Part shown: positions 33,487-41,768 of the stretch, in pieces
Layout of the letters: every line of letters begins with the position of its first letter
Numbering within the stretch: position 1 is the stretch's first letter
Assembly (NCBI GenBank): GCA_022821085.1
Contig: JAJEEG010000006.1
Location: 877,330-941,329 of the forward strand
Source of the DNA: Candidatus Latescibacterota bacterium
GTDB taxonomy: Bacteria > JAAXHH01
DNA length: 64,000 nt
Reading direction: 5' to 3'
Made by a program: the position numbers and the translations under genes
Notes under the pieces: generated by a model
Told to the model about the DNA's origin: nothing
Seen by the model: only the letters and a program-made list of their open reading frames with translations
Database searches by the model: none

Positions 33487-36168
33487 ATGACGCAGGATTC
33501 CTCACGCTCGGAGTATGAAATTGACCTGGATCGCGTAGAGTCCCTGGAATGGCTCGAATCGCTGGATTACGTGCTCCAGCATTCCGGTCCGGGCAGAGTG
33601 CGCCAGCTGATCGCCCAGCTCCAGGCCCACGCCCGCGGCAAGGGCGTCCGGCTCCCCTTTGCCGAAAACACGCCTTACATCAATACCATCCCGCCCGACC
33701 AGCAGCCGCCCTATCCCGGCAGCGACGAGCTCGAACACCGGATACGCAACATCATCCGGTGGAACGCCATGGCCATGGTGGTCCGGGCCAACACGGCGGA
33801 CAAGTCCCTCGGCGGCCACATCGCGACTTACGCCTCGGTCTGCAACCTCTACGAGGTGGGCTTCAACCACTTCTTCCGCGGACCGGGCGACGGTTACGAC
33901 GGCGACCAGATCTTCTTCCAGCCCCACTCCTCGCCGGGTGTCTACGCCCGGGCCTACATCGAGGGCCGGTTCAACGAACAGCATCTCGACAACTTCCGCC
34001 GCGAGCTGCGTCCGGGCGGCGGGCTCTCGTCCTACCCCCATCCCTGGCTTATGCCCGACTTCTGGATCTTTCCCACGGCCTCCATGGGCTTGAGCGCCAT
34101 CATGTCCATCTACCAGGCCCGGTTCAACCGGTACCTGGAAGACCGGGGGCTCAAGCAGGGCAACGGATGCAAGGTCTGGGCATTTCTCGGCGACGGGGAA
34201 ACCGACGAACCCGAGGCCCTTGGCGCCATCACCCTGGCGGCGCGCGAGAAGCTGGACAACCTGATTTTCGTGGTCAACTGCAACCTGCAGCGGCTGGACG
34301 GCCCGGTGCGGGGCAACGGGAAGATCATACAGGAACTCGAAGCCGCCTTCCACGGGGCCGGATGGAACGTCATCAAGGTCATCTGGGGCAGCGGTTGGGA
34401 TCCTCTGCTTGCCCAAGACGACGAAGGACTGCTCGTGAAGCGAATGGGCGAGATCGTCGACGGACAGTACCAGAAGTACACTGTTTCGGACGGCAAGTAC
34501 CAGCGGGACCATTTTTTCGGCGTGCATCCCAAACTCATGGAGATGTCCAGGCTGCTCACCGACGAGCACGTGAGGACCATCATCCGGGGCGGCCACGACC
34601 AGGAGAAGATCTATGCGGCGTACAAAGCGGCGGTGGAACATCCGGGCGCGCCGACCGTCATCCTGGCGAAGACGATCAAGGGGTACGGCCTGGGCGAGTG
34701 GGGCGAGGGCAAGAACACGGCCCACCAGCAAAAGATGATCGACGAGGACGGACTGCGTCACCTGCGCACCGAACTGGGCATCCCCCTGTCCGACGACGAG
34801 GTCCGGGAAGCGCCGTATTTCCGGCCGTCGGCGGACAGCGCCGAGATGGAGTACATCCGGGAACGCCGGGAAGCACTCGGCGGCTACATACCCCGGCGCA
34901 ACGTCGTGAATCCCGGCCTGCCCACCGCACCGAAGGACGAGGTGTTCGACGAATTCAAAGCGGGGACGGACGGGCGGGAGGTCTCGACGACTATGGTGTT
35001 CACCCGGATGCTCTCGCGCCTGCTGCGCGAACCCGAAATCGGCAAGCTGATCGTCCCCATCGTGCCCGACGAAGCCCGTACTTTCGGCATGGAAGCCCTG
35101 TTCCGCCAGTGCGGCATCTACTCCCACGCCGGCCAGCTCTACGAACCGGTGGACATCGATACGCTCCTCTATTACAAGGAGGCGCAGGACGGCCAGATCC
35201 TCGAGGAAGGCATCACGGAGGCGGGCTCCCTGTCCTCCTTCGTGGCCGCCGGGACGGCTTATTCGACCCACGGCGTGAATACGATCCCCTTCTTCATCTT
35301 CTATTCCATGTTCGGCCTGCAGCGCGTCGGCGACCTGATCTGGGCCGCAGCGGAAATGCGCACGCGGGGTTTCCTGCTGGGCGGAACGGCTGGGCGGACG
35401 ACGCTTAACGGCGAGGGACTCCAGCACCAGGACGGCCAGAGTCACCTGCTGGCGGACCCGGTACCCAACCTGCGGACCTACGATCCGGCTTACGCCTATG
35501 AACTGGCGACCATCATCAAGGACGGCATCCGGCGCATGTACGTCGACCAGGAAGACCTGTTCTACTACATCACCGTGCAGAACGAGAACTACGCCATGCC
35601 GTCCATGCCGGAGGGGGTGGAAGAAGGCATCCTGAAGGGCATGTACCGGCTCAGTTCGCTGAACGGTGGCGCGGCGAAGGCCCACCTGTTCGGAAGCGGC
35701 TCCATCATCAACGAATCGCTGAAGGCCCAGGAGATGCTGGCCGAAGACTTCGGGGTGGAGGCGGACGTCTGGAGCGTCACGAGTTACAAGCAGCTGCGCC
35801 GCGACGCCATGGATGCCGAGCGGTGGAACCTGCTGCACCCGTCGGAATCGCCCCGCGTGCCTTACCTTGCACAGTGTCTCGAGGATACCAAAGGGGTGTA
35901 CGTCATGGCCTCCGACTACGTAAGGACCCTGCCGGACTCCATCGCGCGCTGGGTGCCGGGCCCCGTGGTCTCGCTGGGGACGGACGGGTTCGGGCGGAGC
36001 GACAGCCGGCCGGCGTTGCGGAATTTCTTCGAGATGGACGCCCGTTTCATCACGCTGGGCACCCTGAATGCCCTCGCCCGGAAAGGCGATCTCTCCCCGG
36101 AGGTCCCGGAGCGGGCCATGCACAAGCTGGAAATCGACCCCGAAAAGGCCAATCCCCTGGACGTGTAA
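33487..36168 (+). CDS. aceE: pyruvate dehydrogenase E1 component, homodimeric type
   Basis: An 893-residue alpha2-type E1. It has an N-terminal ESLEWLESLDYVL segment typical of AceE, TPP-binding GDGETDEPEALG through NCN at about residues 235-270, LGGHIATYAS with the active-site histidine, and the transketolase-type pyrimidine domain (EAGSLSSFVAAGTAYSTHG). It decarboxylates pyruvate and acetylates the lipoyl group of E2. No aceF (E2) or lpd (E3) gene is in the window, whereas many bacteria keep aceE-aceF together. The ATG at 33487 has only a weak GGA upstream. It ends convergent with the thioredoxin-like gene. Confidence 0.95.
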   Translation: MTQDSSRSEYEIDLDRVESLEWLESLDYVLQHSGPGRVRQLIAQLQAHARGKGVRLPFAENTPYINTIPPDQQPPYPGSDELEHRIRNIIRWNAMAMVVRANTADKSLGGHIATYASVCNLYEVGFNHFFRGPGDGYDGDQIFFQPHSSPGVYARAYIEGRFNEQHLDNFRRELRPGGGLSSYPHPWLMPDFWIFPTASMGLSAIMSIYQARFNRYLEDRGLKQGNGCKVWAFLGDGETDEPEALGAITLAAREKLDNLIFVVNCNLQRLDGPVRGNGKIIQELEAAFHGAGWNVIKVIWGSGWDPLLAQDDEGLLVKRMGEIVDGQYQKYTVSDGKYQRDHFFGVHPKLMEMSRLLTDEHVRTIIRGGHDQEKIYAAYKAAVEHPGAPTVILAKTIKGYGLGEWGEGKNTAHQQKMIDEDGLRHLRTELGIPLSDDEVREAPYFRPSADSAEMEYIRERREALGGYIPRRNVVNPGLPTAPKDEVFDEFKAGTDGREVSTTMVFTRMLSRLLREPEIGKLIVPIVPDEARTFGMEALFRQCGIYSHAGQLYEPVDIDTLLYYKEAQDGQILEEGITEAGSLSSFVAAGTAYSTHGVNTIPFFIFYSMFGLQRVGDLIWAAAEMRTRGFLLGGTAGRTTLNGEGLQHQDGQSHLLADPVPNLRTYDPAYAYELATIIKDGIRRMYVDQEDLFYYITVQNENYAMPSMPEGVEEGILKGMYRLSSLNGGAAKAHLFGSGSIINESLKAQEMLAEDFGVEADVWSVTSYKQLRRDAMDAERWNLLHPSESPRVPYLAQCLEDTKGVYVMASDYVRTLPDSIARWVPGPVVSLGTDGFGRSDSRPALRNFFEMDARFITLGTLNALARKGDLSPEVPERAMHKLEIDPEKANPLDV

Positions 36169-36200
36169 TCAGGTGTGTGTAAGGGTGCGGCAGCGCTGAA

Positions 36201-37016
36201 TCAGGCGTACAACGCGTTGCTGAACGCACGGCGGTATTGCCGCGTGGTGGGGTGTTCCTCGCCTAGCATGCCGAAAATGGCGACGCAACTCCTTCTGGCC
36301 CCGTCATCGTCATAGGCCCGGTTCTTCTCCAGCACCTCGATGAATCGCTGCAGGGCCAGGTCGTATTCCTCCCGCCTGAGATGCTCGATGGCCTGGACAT
36401 AGACGGGCCTGACCGGTGCGTCCTCGAGGTGCTCCGGCGCGTCCAGGTGAAGGAAGAGTGCCGCGATGGTCCGCAGTACGACCGCCGAGTCGTGGTATTC
36501 CGTGCCCGGTTCGATGGGTCGCAAAAGCTCCAGGCTTCGGCCGGGATCTTCATCCAGCCAGGTGCGCGCCAGGCAGACCGCCGCCTGCTCGTTGTCCGGC
36601 TCGGCCGCCAGGATGCCCTCCAGCATCTCGCGGGACGCTTCCCGGTCACCGGCTTCGAGCAGCCGGAGCGCATCTTCCAGCTGCTTCGCGTTCGGACTGG
36701 GCAGGGCTTTCCTGAGCCACTGCTCGATCATGGGCTCCGGCAGCGCGCCGGTGAACTCGTCCCGCACCTCGCCGTCGACGAACATCTTCACGTTCGGAAT
36801 CCCCTGTATCCCGTATTGCCGGGCGATGTCCGTGTGCTCTTCCGTGTTGACCTTCACGAGTTTCCACCGGTCCCGGTGGCGTTCGGCGAGGGACTCGATA
36901 ACGGGACCCAGCATCTTGCAGGGTCCGCACCATTCCGCCCAGAAATCGACGAGCACGGGGACCGTGTGACTCTGTTCGACCACTTCCCTGTTGAAGTCCG
37001 AAACCTCGTAATTCAT
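36201..37016 (-). CDS. thioredoxin domain plus TPR-like co-chaperone (CnoX/YbbN type)
   Basis: About 271 residues. Residues 1-105 are a thioredoxin fold with intact active site W-C-G-P-C (VDFWAEWCGPCKMLGPVIE) and the cis-proline segment GIQGIPNVKMF. Residues about 115-271 are helical, TPR-like repeats with an ALRLLEAGDREASREMLEGILAAEPDN pattern. This matches CnoX/YbbN, a chaperedoxin that protects substrates under oxidative stress and hands them to GroEL. E. coli YbbN lacks the second cysteine, but this one keeps both, so it may be redox-active. The ATG at 37014-37016 is used, with AAGGA upstream; a GTG one codon earlier is possible. Confidence 0.9.
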   Translation of the reverse strand: MNYEVSDFNREVVEQSHTVPVLVDFWAEWCGPCKMLGPVIESLAERHRDRWKLVKVNTEEHTDIARQYGIQGIPNVKMFVDGEVRDEFTGALPEPMIEQWLRKALPSPNAKQLEDALRLLEAGDREASREMLEGILAAEPDNEQAAVCLARTWLDEDPGRSLELLRPIEPGTEYHDSAVVLRTIAALFLHLDAPEHLEDAPVRPVYVQAIEHLRREEYDLALQRFIEVLEKNRAYDDDGARRSCVAIFGMLGEEHPTTRQYRRAFSNALYA

Positions 37017-37062
37017 CACCGTTCCTTACCGGTTTGCGGCGCGCGCGGCGGCGAGCCGCTGG

Positions 37063-37091
37063 TTGACACGAATGCTGCCCGGGGTTATCTT
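37063..37091 (+). promoter_or_regulatory. strong promoter-like element pointing antisense into the CMP-kinase-like gene
   Basis: TTGACA (37063-37068), 17 bases, TATCTT (37086-37091) on the plus strand. The genes on both sides are on the minus strand; the nearest plus-strand gene is the phosphorylase at 37882. A perfect palindrome follows at the expected start point. Confidence 0.45.
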
Positions 37092-37099
37092 TCTTTGCG

Positions 37100-37115
37100 G
37101 TTCACCCGGGTGAAC
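37100..37115. promoter_or_regulatory. perfect 16-bp palindrome GTTCACCCGGGTGAAC
   Basis: A perfect inverted repeat with no spacer, nine bases downstream of the plus-strand TATCTT box and seven bases beyond the stop of the minus-strand kinase-like gene. It could be a dimeric-repressor operator over the start site. A terminator is less likely, since there is no loop and no T-run on either side. Confidence 0.45.
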
Positions 37116-37121
37116 GGGCTT

Positions 37122-37817
37122 TCATTCGTCGTCGCCGAAGAGTCTGCGACGGGTATCGATCACGATGTCGGCCATGTTCTCCCACGACGTGCGGGACGTG
37201 TTGAACACCATGTGGTACAGGGTCGGGTCCGTCCAGTCGCGGTGATAGTTGTGCTGCAGGTAAAGCGCCCGCTGCCGGTCCTTCTCCTTGATGAGTTCGG
37301 CGGCCCGGTCCCGCGAGAGGTTCATCTCGTCCATGATCACGTCGACCCGGTACTCGAACGGCGCGATGAACAGGGTGTGGAAGGCGGCATTTCGGTCAGA
37401 CAGGATGCACTGGCAGCCGCGCCCGACGATGATGACGTTTTTTCTGTCGGCCAGCGACCGGATGGTATTCTGGAGGATCTGGAGGTATTCGCTCCGGTCC
37501 AGAAAGGTGTTCTTCAGGGAGGTGGGGTCCTTCGTTCCCTCGTCGTCTCCCGGCACGTAGGGCCAGATGAGCGGCGGGTATTCCGGAGACAGGGAGTAGA
37601 CGGTCGAAGGGGTGAACAGTTCGCCGAGAAAGCGCCGTATGGGCGTTTCGCCCACTTCGTCCAGCTGCTCGACGACATCTTCCGAAACGCCCGCGGCATG
37701 GGCCGTTTCGGCGATGAGTTCCTTGTCCACGCAATCATAGCCGAGGCGGTCCGCGACGATCCTTGCGATATCTTTCCCGCCGCTGCCGTATTCCCTGGCA
37801 ACCGTGATGATGCTCAT
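37122..37817 (-). CDS. cytidylate kinase-like family protein
   Basis: A 231-residue P-loop protein of the cytidylate-kinase-like group. The N-terminal phosphate-binding loop is R-E-Y-G-S-G-G-K-D-I-A, followed by RLGYDCVDKELI. It has VIIVGRGCQCIL and an arginine-rich lid (DRAAELIKEKDRQRALYLQHNY). These proteins are related to CMP kinase but differ from the essential Cmk; some bind nucleotides with unknown substrates. AGGAG lies eight bases before the ATG at 37815-37817. It is cytoplasmic, and transcribed towards the thioredoxin-like gene, 105 bases away. Confidence 0.85.
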   Translation of the reverse strand: MSIITVAREYGSGGKDIARIVADRLGYDCVDKELIAETAHAAGVSEDVVEQLDEVGETPIRRFLGELFTPSTVYSLSPEYPPLIWPYVPGDDEGTKDPTSLKNTFLDRSEYLQILQNTIRSLADRKNVIIVGRGCQCILSDRNAAFHTLFIAPFEYRVDVIMDEMNLSRDRAAELIKEKDRQRALYLQHNYHRDWTDPTLYHMVFNTSRTSWENMADIVIDTRRRLFGDDE

Positions 37818-37881
37818 GATGGACTCCTTGTTTCATCCAGTCGTCACAGGAGACGAAAGAACCGATTGAAGGCGTCTCGCC

Positions 37882-38694
37882 ATGCCCCGCAGTGATCCGT
37901 TGGACGAAACCACGGACTTCCTGGGCTCGCAGGGTTTTTCAACAGCCCGGTTCGGCCTGATCCTGGGGACCGGTTTCGGCCGCTGCGTCCGGGCCGTGGA
38001 ACAAAAAACCGTTGTACCCTATTGCGCCATCCCCCATTTTCCAGTGTCGACCGTACAGGGCCACGAGGGCAACCTGGTCTATGGAGACTGGGGCGGCGCT
38101 TCCGTGATCGTGATGCAGGGCCGGATCCACCTGTACGAGGGATACGACATTCGTCAGGTCGCATACCCGCTCGAGGTCATGGGCAGGTTCGGCGTTGAAA
38201 TCCTGGTCCTGACCAATGCCGCCGGCGGACTGAATCCCAGCTACGAGGCGGGAGACCTCATGGTCGTACGGCAACACGTCCATCCCATCGGCCAAAAACA
38301 GATGGGAGAGCTGACCGAGGAAACGGCCGGCGGTCCCTGTTACGATGACGCCGTGAGGGCGTCGCTGCTGCAGATCAGTATACAAAGAAAACGACCTGTT
38401 CGACAGGGAATTTTGGCGTGGATGCCCGGACCTTCCTTCGAAACCCGTGCCGAAATCTCCGTGCTGAAATCACTGGGCGCGGACGCGGTGACCATGTCGA
38501 CCGTACCGGAAGCATTGGCGGCCCGGCGTATCGGTATGAGGACCGCGGCCATATCGTGCATTTCCAACGTGTGGACCGGTAGGGCCGGTGAAACGGTAGA
38601 CACCGATGACGTGGTATCGACGGTCGAGGATTCGGCGGAGCGATGCGCCGACCTGCTCATTGGCCTTGTGCACCGGATGTCGACCCGCGCATAG
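37882..38694 (+). CDS. punA: purine-nucleoside phosphorylase, trimeric class
   Basis: A 270-residue phosphorylase of the PNP/MTAP family. It has the phosphate-binding FGLILGTGFG, the histidine of HFPVSTVQGHEGNL, the base-site region VLTNAAGGLNPSYEAGDLMVV, GPSFETRAEI and the MSTVPEALAARRIGMRTAAISCISN block. It cleaves purine nucleosides with phosphate to free base and ribose-1-phosphate for salvage. The glutamate of FETRAE and the asparagine of SCISN are the usual inosine/guanosine determinants. There is no strong Shine-Dalgarno before the ATG at 37882. The next gene, accD, follows closely in the same direction. Confidence 0.92.
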   Translation: MPRSDPLDETTDFLGSQGFSTARFGLILGTGFGRCVRAVEQKTVVPYCAIPHFPVSTVQGHEGNLVYGDWGGASVIVMQGRIHLYEGYDIRQVAYPLEVMGRFGVEILVLTNAAGGLNPSYEAGDLMVVRQHVHPIGQKQMGELTEETAGGPCYDDAVRASLLQISIQRKRPVRQGILAWMPGPSFETRAEISVLKSLGADAVTMSTVPEALAARRIGMRTAAISCISNVWTGRAGETVDTDDVVSTVEDSAERCADLLIGLVHRMSTRA

Positions 38695-38730
38695 GTTGGA
38701 TTGAACACCACAGCGTTAAGCGAGCGAACT

Positions 38731-39606
38731 ATGGCCTGGTTTGAGAGAAGACAGCGGGGATTGAGCCCGCAGAAGCGCAAGGAAATCCCGAAGGGGTTAT
38801 GGGTCAAGTGCGACAAGTGCGACGCCATGCTGTACAAGGCGGAGCTCGAACGGGACTTCAACGTATGCGCCCATTGCGGGTACCATTTCAAGATCGGCCA
38901 CCAGGGGTACATCTCCCTGATCATGGATCCGGACACCTTCGCGGAGACCGACTCGGATCTGCGCACCGTCGATCCGCTCGAGTTCAAGGAGAAGGAAAAC
39001 TACCCGGACTACATGAAGCGGTACCAGAAGCGGACCGGCATGATGGAGGCCGTGGTATCGGGCACGGGCCGCATCGAGGGAAGGCTCGTATCCCTGTCCA
39101 TCCACGACGGCTCCTTTCTGGCCGGGAGCATGGGGTCGGTGGTCGGCGAGAAGGTAACGCGGTCCATCCGGCGGGCGCTCGACCTGGAGATCCCGCTGCT
39201 CGTGGTCGCCACCTCGGGGGGAGCGCGCATGCAGGAAGGCATCCTCTCCCTGATGCAGATGGCGAAGACATCCCTCTGGCTGAACCGGTTGTCGGAGGAG
39301 AAGATCCCCTTTGTCGTCGTGATCACGAATCCGACCATGGCCGGCGTGATGGCGAGTTATGCCTCGCTGGGCGACTTCACCCTGGCCGAGCCGGGCGCCA
39401 TGATGGGTTTCGCCGGCGGAAGGGTGATCGAGCAGACGATAGGATCGAGCCTGCCGGAGGGGTTCCAGACCGCGGAGTTCTTCCTGACCAGGGGTTTCGT
39501 CGACCAGGTCGTGCCCAGGACCGGGCTGCGTGAGACCCTGTCCAGGATCCTGAGCTATTTCCCCGACCGGGAAAAGAAGGAGGAGCTGGAACCGGAAGCG
39601 CCGTGA
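38731..39606 (+). CDS. accD: acetyl-CoA carboxylase carboxyltransferase beta subunit
   Basis: About 291 residues. The N-terminal zinc ribbon has C-x2-C-x15-C-x2-C (CDKCDAMLYKAELERDFNVCAHC). The carboxyltransferase core follows, with SGTGRIEGRLV, VATSGGARMQEGILSLMQMAKT, and ITNPTMAGVMASYASLGD before GFAGGRVIEQTIG. It transfers carboxyl from biotin-BCCP to acetyl-CoA, forming malonyl-CoA for fatty-acid synthesis; the alpha subunit (accA) is not in the window. The frame extends to a TTG at 38701, but the ATG at 38731 gives MAWFERRQRG, like the usual AccD start, so it is chosen. Confidence 0.95.
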   Translation: MAWFERRQRGLSPQKRKEIPKGLWVKCDKCDAMLYKAELERDFNVCAHCGYHFKIGHQGYISLIMDPDTFAETDSDLRTVDPLEFKEKENYPDYMKRYQKRTGMMEAVVSGTGRIEGRLVSLSIHDGSFLAGSMGSVVGEKVTRSIRRALDLEIPLLVVATSGGARMQEGILSLMQMAKTSLWLNRLSEEKIPFVVVITNPTMAGVMASYASLGDFTLAEPGAMMGFAGGRVIEQTIGSSLPEGFQTAEFFLTRGFVDQVVPRTGLRETLSRILSYFPDREKKEELEPEAP

Positions 39607-39611
39607 TGCGA

Positions 39612-39646
39612 CCGGCGCGCGCAGGATGGGCACCGTAAAGCGCCGG
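39612..39646. terminator. possible bidirectional hairpin between accD and purF
   Basis: CCGGCGC at 39612-39618 pairs with GCGCCGG at 39640-39646 (7 bp, 21-base loop) in the 51-base gap between convergent genes. There is no T-run on either side, so terminator function is uncertain. Confidence 0.25.
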
Positions 39647-39657
39647 CGCCGCGGCCC

Positions 39658-41067
39658 TCACGATTCCAGCATGAGCTTGTTGAGCGAATCTTCCGGTATG
39701 ACCGGGTAGTCCCCGCTGAAGCAGGCCGTGCAGTAGCCCACCCCGGGTTTTCCATACTCCTTGCCCGTCTTCACCATGCCTTCGATGGACAGGTAACCCA
39801 GGCTGTCCGCCCCGAGATATTGGCGGATCTCCTCTACCCGGGTCTGCGACGCGATGAGCTCGCCCCGGCTCTGCATGTCGATCCCGTAATAGCAGGGATG
39901 GCGGATGGGAGGACTGCTGATCCGCACATGCACTTCGGACGCCCCCGCGCCGCGGATGAGCCTGACCAGCTGGTTGAGGGTCGTGCCCCTTACGATGGAA
40001 TCGTCCACGAGGACCACACGCCGGTTTCTCAGCACGCCCTGGACCGGGTTGTACTTCAGTCTCACCGTGAATTCGCGCATCGACTGGTCCGGATCGATGA
40101 AGGACCGCCCCACGTAGTGGTTCCGGATCAGGCCGATTTCGAACCGGATGCCCGACTGCTCCGAGTAGCCCAGCGCGGCAGTCGTGGCCGAATCCGGCAC
40201 GGCGATTACGATGTCGGCTTCCACGGGGTGTTCCTCCGCCAGCTGGCGGCCGAAGCGCCGGCGGAACTTGTCGCTGTTTTCTCCGAATACCTTGCTGTCG
40301 GGCCGGGCGAAATAGATGTACTCGAAGATGCAGGCGGCCGGCTCCGCCTCTTCGAAGGGGAAGAAGGACCGGATGCCCTCTTCGTCGATGACGACCATCT
40401 CGCCGGGTTTCACTTCGCGGACGTACTCCGCTTTCATGATGTCGAATGCGCAGGTTTCCGATGCGAGCACGTGGGCATCCCCGATGCGTCCCAGGCACAG
40501 GGGCCGGAATCCGCGGGGATCCCGGACGCCGATCAACTGCGTTTCGGACAGGAACACGATGGAATAGGCGCCTTCGACGTGGCGCAGGGCGTCGGCGATC
40601 ATGCCGGGCAGGTCGGGTTCGTTCGACCGTGCGATGAGGTGGAGCACGATCTCGCTGTCGGACGAGGTGCGGAAAATGGAACCGGACTCTTCCATCGACA
40701 GATGCAGCGCGCCGGTGTTGGTGAAATTGCCGTTGTGGGCGGTGGCCAACTGTCCGCGCTTGAAGTTCACCATGAAGGGCTGCGCGTTGTCGACGTTGGA
40801 TGTGCCGGTGGTGGAATACCGGTTGTGGCCGATGGCCATATGGCCGTCGAGGTCGTTCACCCGTTCGCCATGGTCGTAGGCTTCGCTGACCAGGCCCATG
40901 GCCCTATGGGATTCGATGTGATGGCCGTCTGAGACCGCCATGCCGGAGCTTTCCTGGCCGCGGTGCTGGAGGGCATACAACCCCAGAAAGGTCAGCCGGG
41001 CGGCTGCGGGGTCGCCATATACGCCGAAGACACCGCACTCCTCGCGAATTTCATCGTCTTCCCACAT
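39658..41067 (-). CDS. purF: amidophosphoribosyltransferase
   Basis: A 469-residue enzyme. A short propeptide (residues 1-10) precedes C11-G-V-F-G, which should become the N-terminal nucleophile of the glutaminase domain after cleavage. The PRTase domain has the PRPP loop VVLVDDSIVRGTT. Cysteines in PAACIFEYIYFARPDS, HPCYYGID and YCTACFSG correspond to those binding the structural [4Fe-4S] cluster in Bacillus-type enzymes, so this is the oxygen-labile, Fe-S form. It commits PRPP and glutamine to purine synthesis. It starts with the ATG at 41065-41067, and a good promoter lies at 41106-41134 on the minus strand. Confidence 0.95.
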   Translation of the reverse strand: MWEDDEIREECGVFGVYGDPAAARLTFLGLYALQHRGQESSGMAVSDGHHIESHRAMGLVSEAYDHGERVNDLDGHMAIGHNRYSTTGTSNVDNAQPFMVNFKRGQLATAHNGNFTNTGALHLSMEESGSIFRTSSDSEIVLHLIARSNEPDLPGMIADALRHVEGAYSIVFLSETQLIGVRDPRGFRPLCLGRIGDAHVLASETCAFDIMKAEYVREVKPGEMVVIDEEGIRSFFPFEEAEPAACIFEYIYFARPDSKVFGENSDKFRRRFGRQLAEEHPVEADIVIAVPDSATTAALGYSEQSGIRFEIGLIRNHYVGRSFIDPDQSMREFTVRLKYNPVQGVLRNRRVVLVDDSIVRGTTLNQLVRLIRGAGASEVHVRISSPPIRHPCYYGIDMQSRGELIASQTRVEEIRQYLGADSLGYLSIEGMVKTGKEYGKPGVGYCTACFSGDYPVIPEDSLNKLMLES

Positions 41068-41105
41068 GGCCTTGCCCCGATTGTATGTTGATGAAGCCCA
41101 CCGAC

Positions 41106-41134
41106 ATTATATGCGCCGAAGCGTGAAATGTCCA
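41106..41134 (-). promoter_or_regulatory. sigma70-like promoter for purF
   Basis: Minus strand: TGGACA (41134-41129), 17 bases, TATAAT (41111-41106). Five of six and six of six matches. The transcript would start about 40 bases before the purF ATG. It is back to back with the ndk promoter. Confidence 0.6.
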
Positions 41135-41180
41135 CCGCATTTTTGCGCAATCCAGGCGATTTGCAAAGGGGGCATTTCCG

Positions 41181-41209
41181 TTGACACTCCGGGGGCCGCC
41201 GCCTACATT
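41181..41209 (+). promoter_or_regulatory. sigma70-like promoter for ndk
   Basis: TTGACA (41181-41186), 17 bases, TACATT (41204-41209). It is followed by a leader with CACGAGGC/CAGGAGGC direct repeats and then the ndk ribosome site at 41271. Confidence 0.6.
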
Positions 41210-41285
41210 GCACGAGGCTTTGCACGAGGCTCAGCAGGAGGCTTTAAACCACTGTTTCGACTCAAATTTAAAGGAGAATCATTCC

Positions 41286-41747
41286 GTGGAACGAACGCTT
41301 GTTCTCATCAAGCCGGATGCCGTGCAGCGCGGTATGATCGGCCGCATCGCCGGCCGTTTCGAAAGCAAGGGACTCAAGGTCGCCGGTCTCAAGATGATGC
41401 AGTTGACCGACGGGATCCTGAACGAGCACTACGCGCACCTGTCCGACAAGCCCTTCTTCCCCCGAATCAAGTCCTTCATGCAGGAAACGCCGGTCGTGGC
41501 GCTGTGCCTGGAAGGCGTCGACGCCGTGGACGTCGTGCGGAACCTGTGCGGGGTGACGAACGCCAGGCAGGCCGCACCGGGCACGATACGCGGCGATCTC
41601 GGCATGAGCGTGCAGTGCAACCTGGTGCACGCTTCCGATTCCCTCGAAACGGCGCGGGACGAAGTGCCCCGCTTCTTTTCCGGGGATGAACTGTTTACCT
41701 ACGCCAAGGCGGAAGACGCCGTCGTCTACGCCAGCGACGAACGCTAG
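41286..41747 (+). CDS. ndk: nucleoside-diphosphate kinase
   Basis: About 153 residues with the full NDK fold. It opens RTLVLIKPDAVQRG, then IRGDLG, and ends with the active-site segment CNLVHASDS, where H115 is phosphorylated in the ping-pong transfer from ATP to nucleoside diphosphates. The start is GTG at 41286, nine bases after AAGGAG (41271-41276). An in-frame TTG at 41181 would add 35 codons, but it lies in the -35 box of the gene's own promoter and is rejected. It is divergent from purF, consistent with a nucleotide-metabolism neighbourhood. Confidence 0.95.
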   Translation: MERTLVLIKPDAVQRGMIGRIAGRFESKGLKVAGLKMMQLTDGILNEHYAHLSDKPFFPRIKSFMQETPVVALCLEGVDAVDVVRNLCGVTNARQAAPGTIRGDLGMSVQCNLVHASDSLETARDEVPRFFSGDELFTYAKAEDAVVYASDER

Positions 41748-41768
41748 GCGCCTTTACTCCGGTCAGGC

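Noticed and set aside
33502-36123. An 873-codon open frame antisense to aceE
   Set aside because: Shadow of a certain gene; no recognisable domain and no ribosome site.
41181-41285. A 35-codon N-terminal extension of Ndk from TTG 41181
   Set aside because: The TTG is part of the TTGACA -35 box; GTG 41286 has AAGGAG nine bases upstream and the usual Ndk N-terminus.
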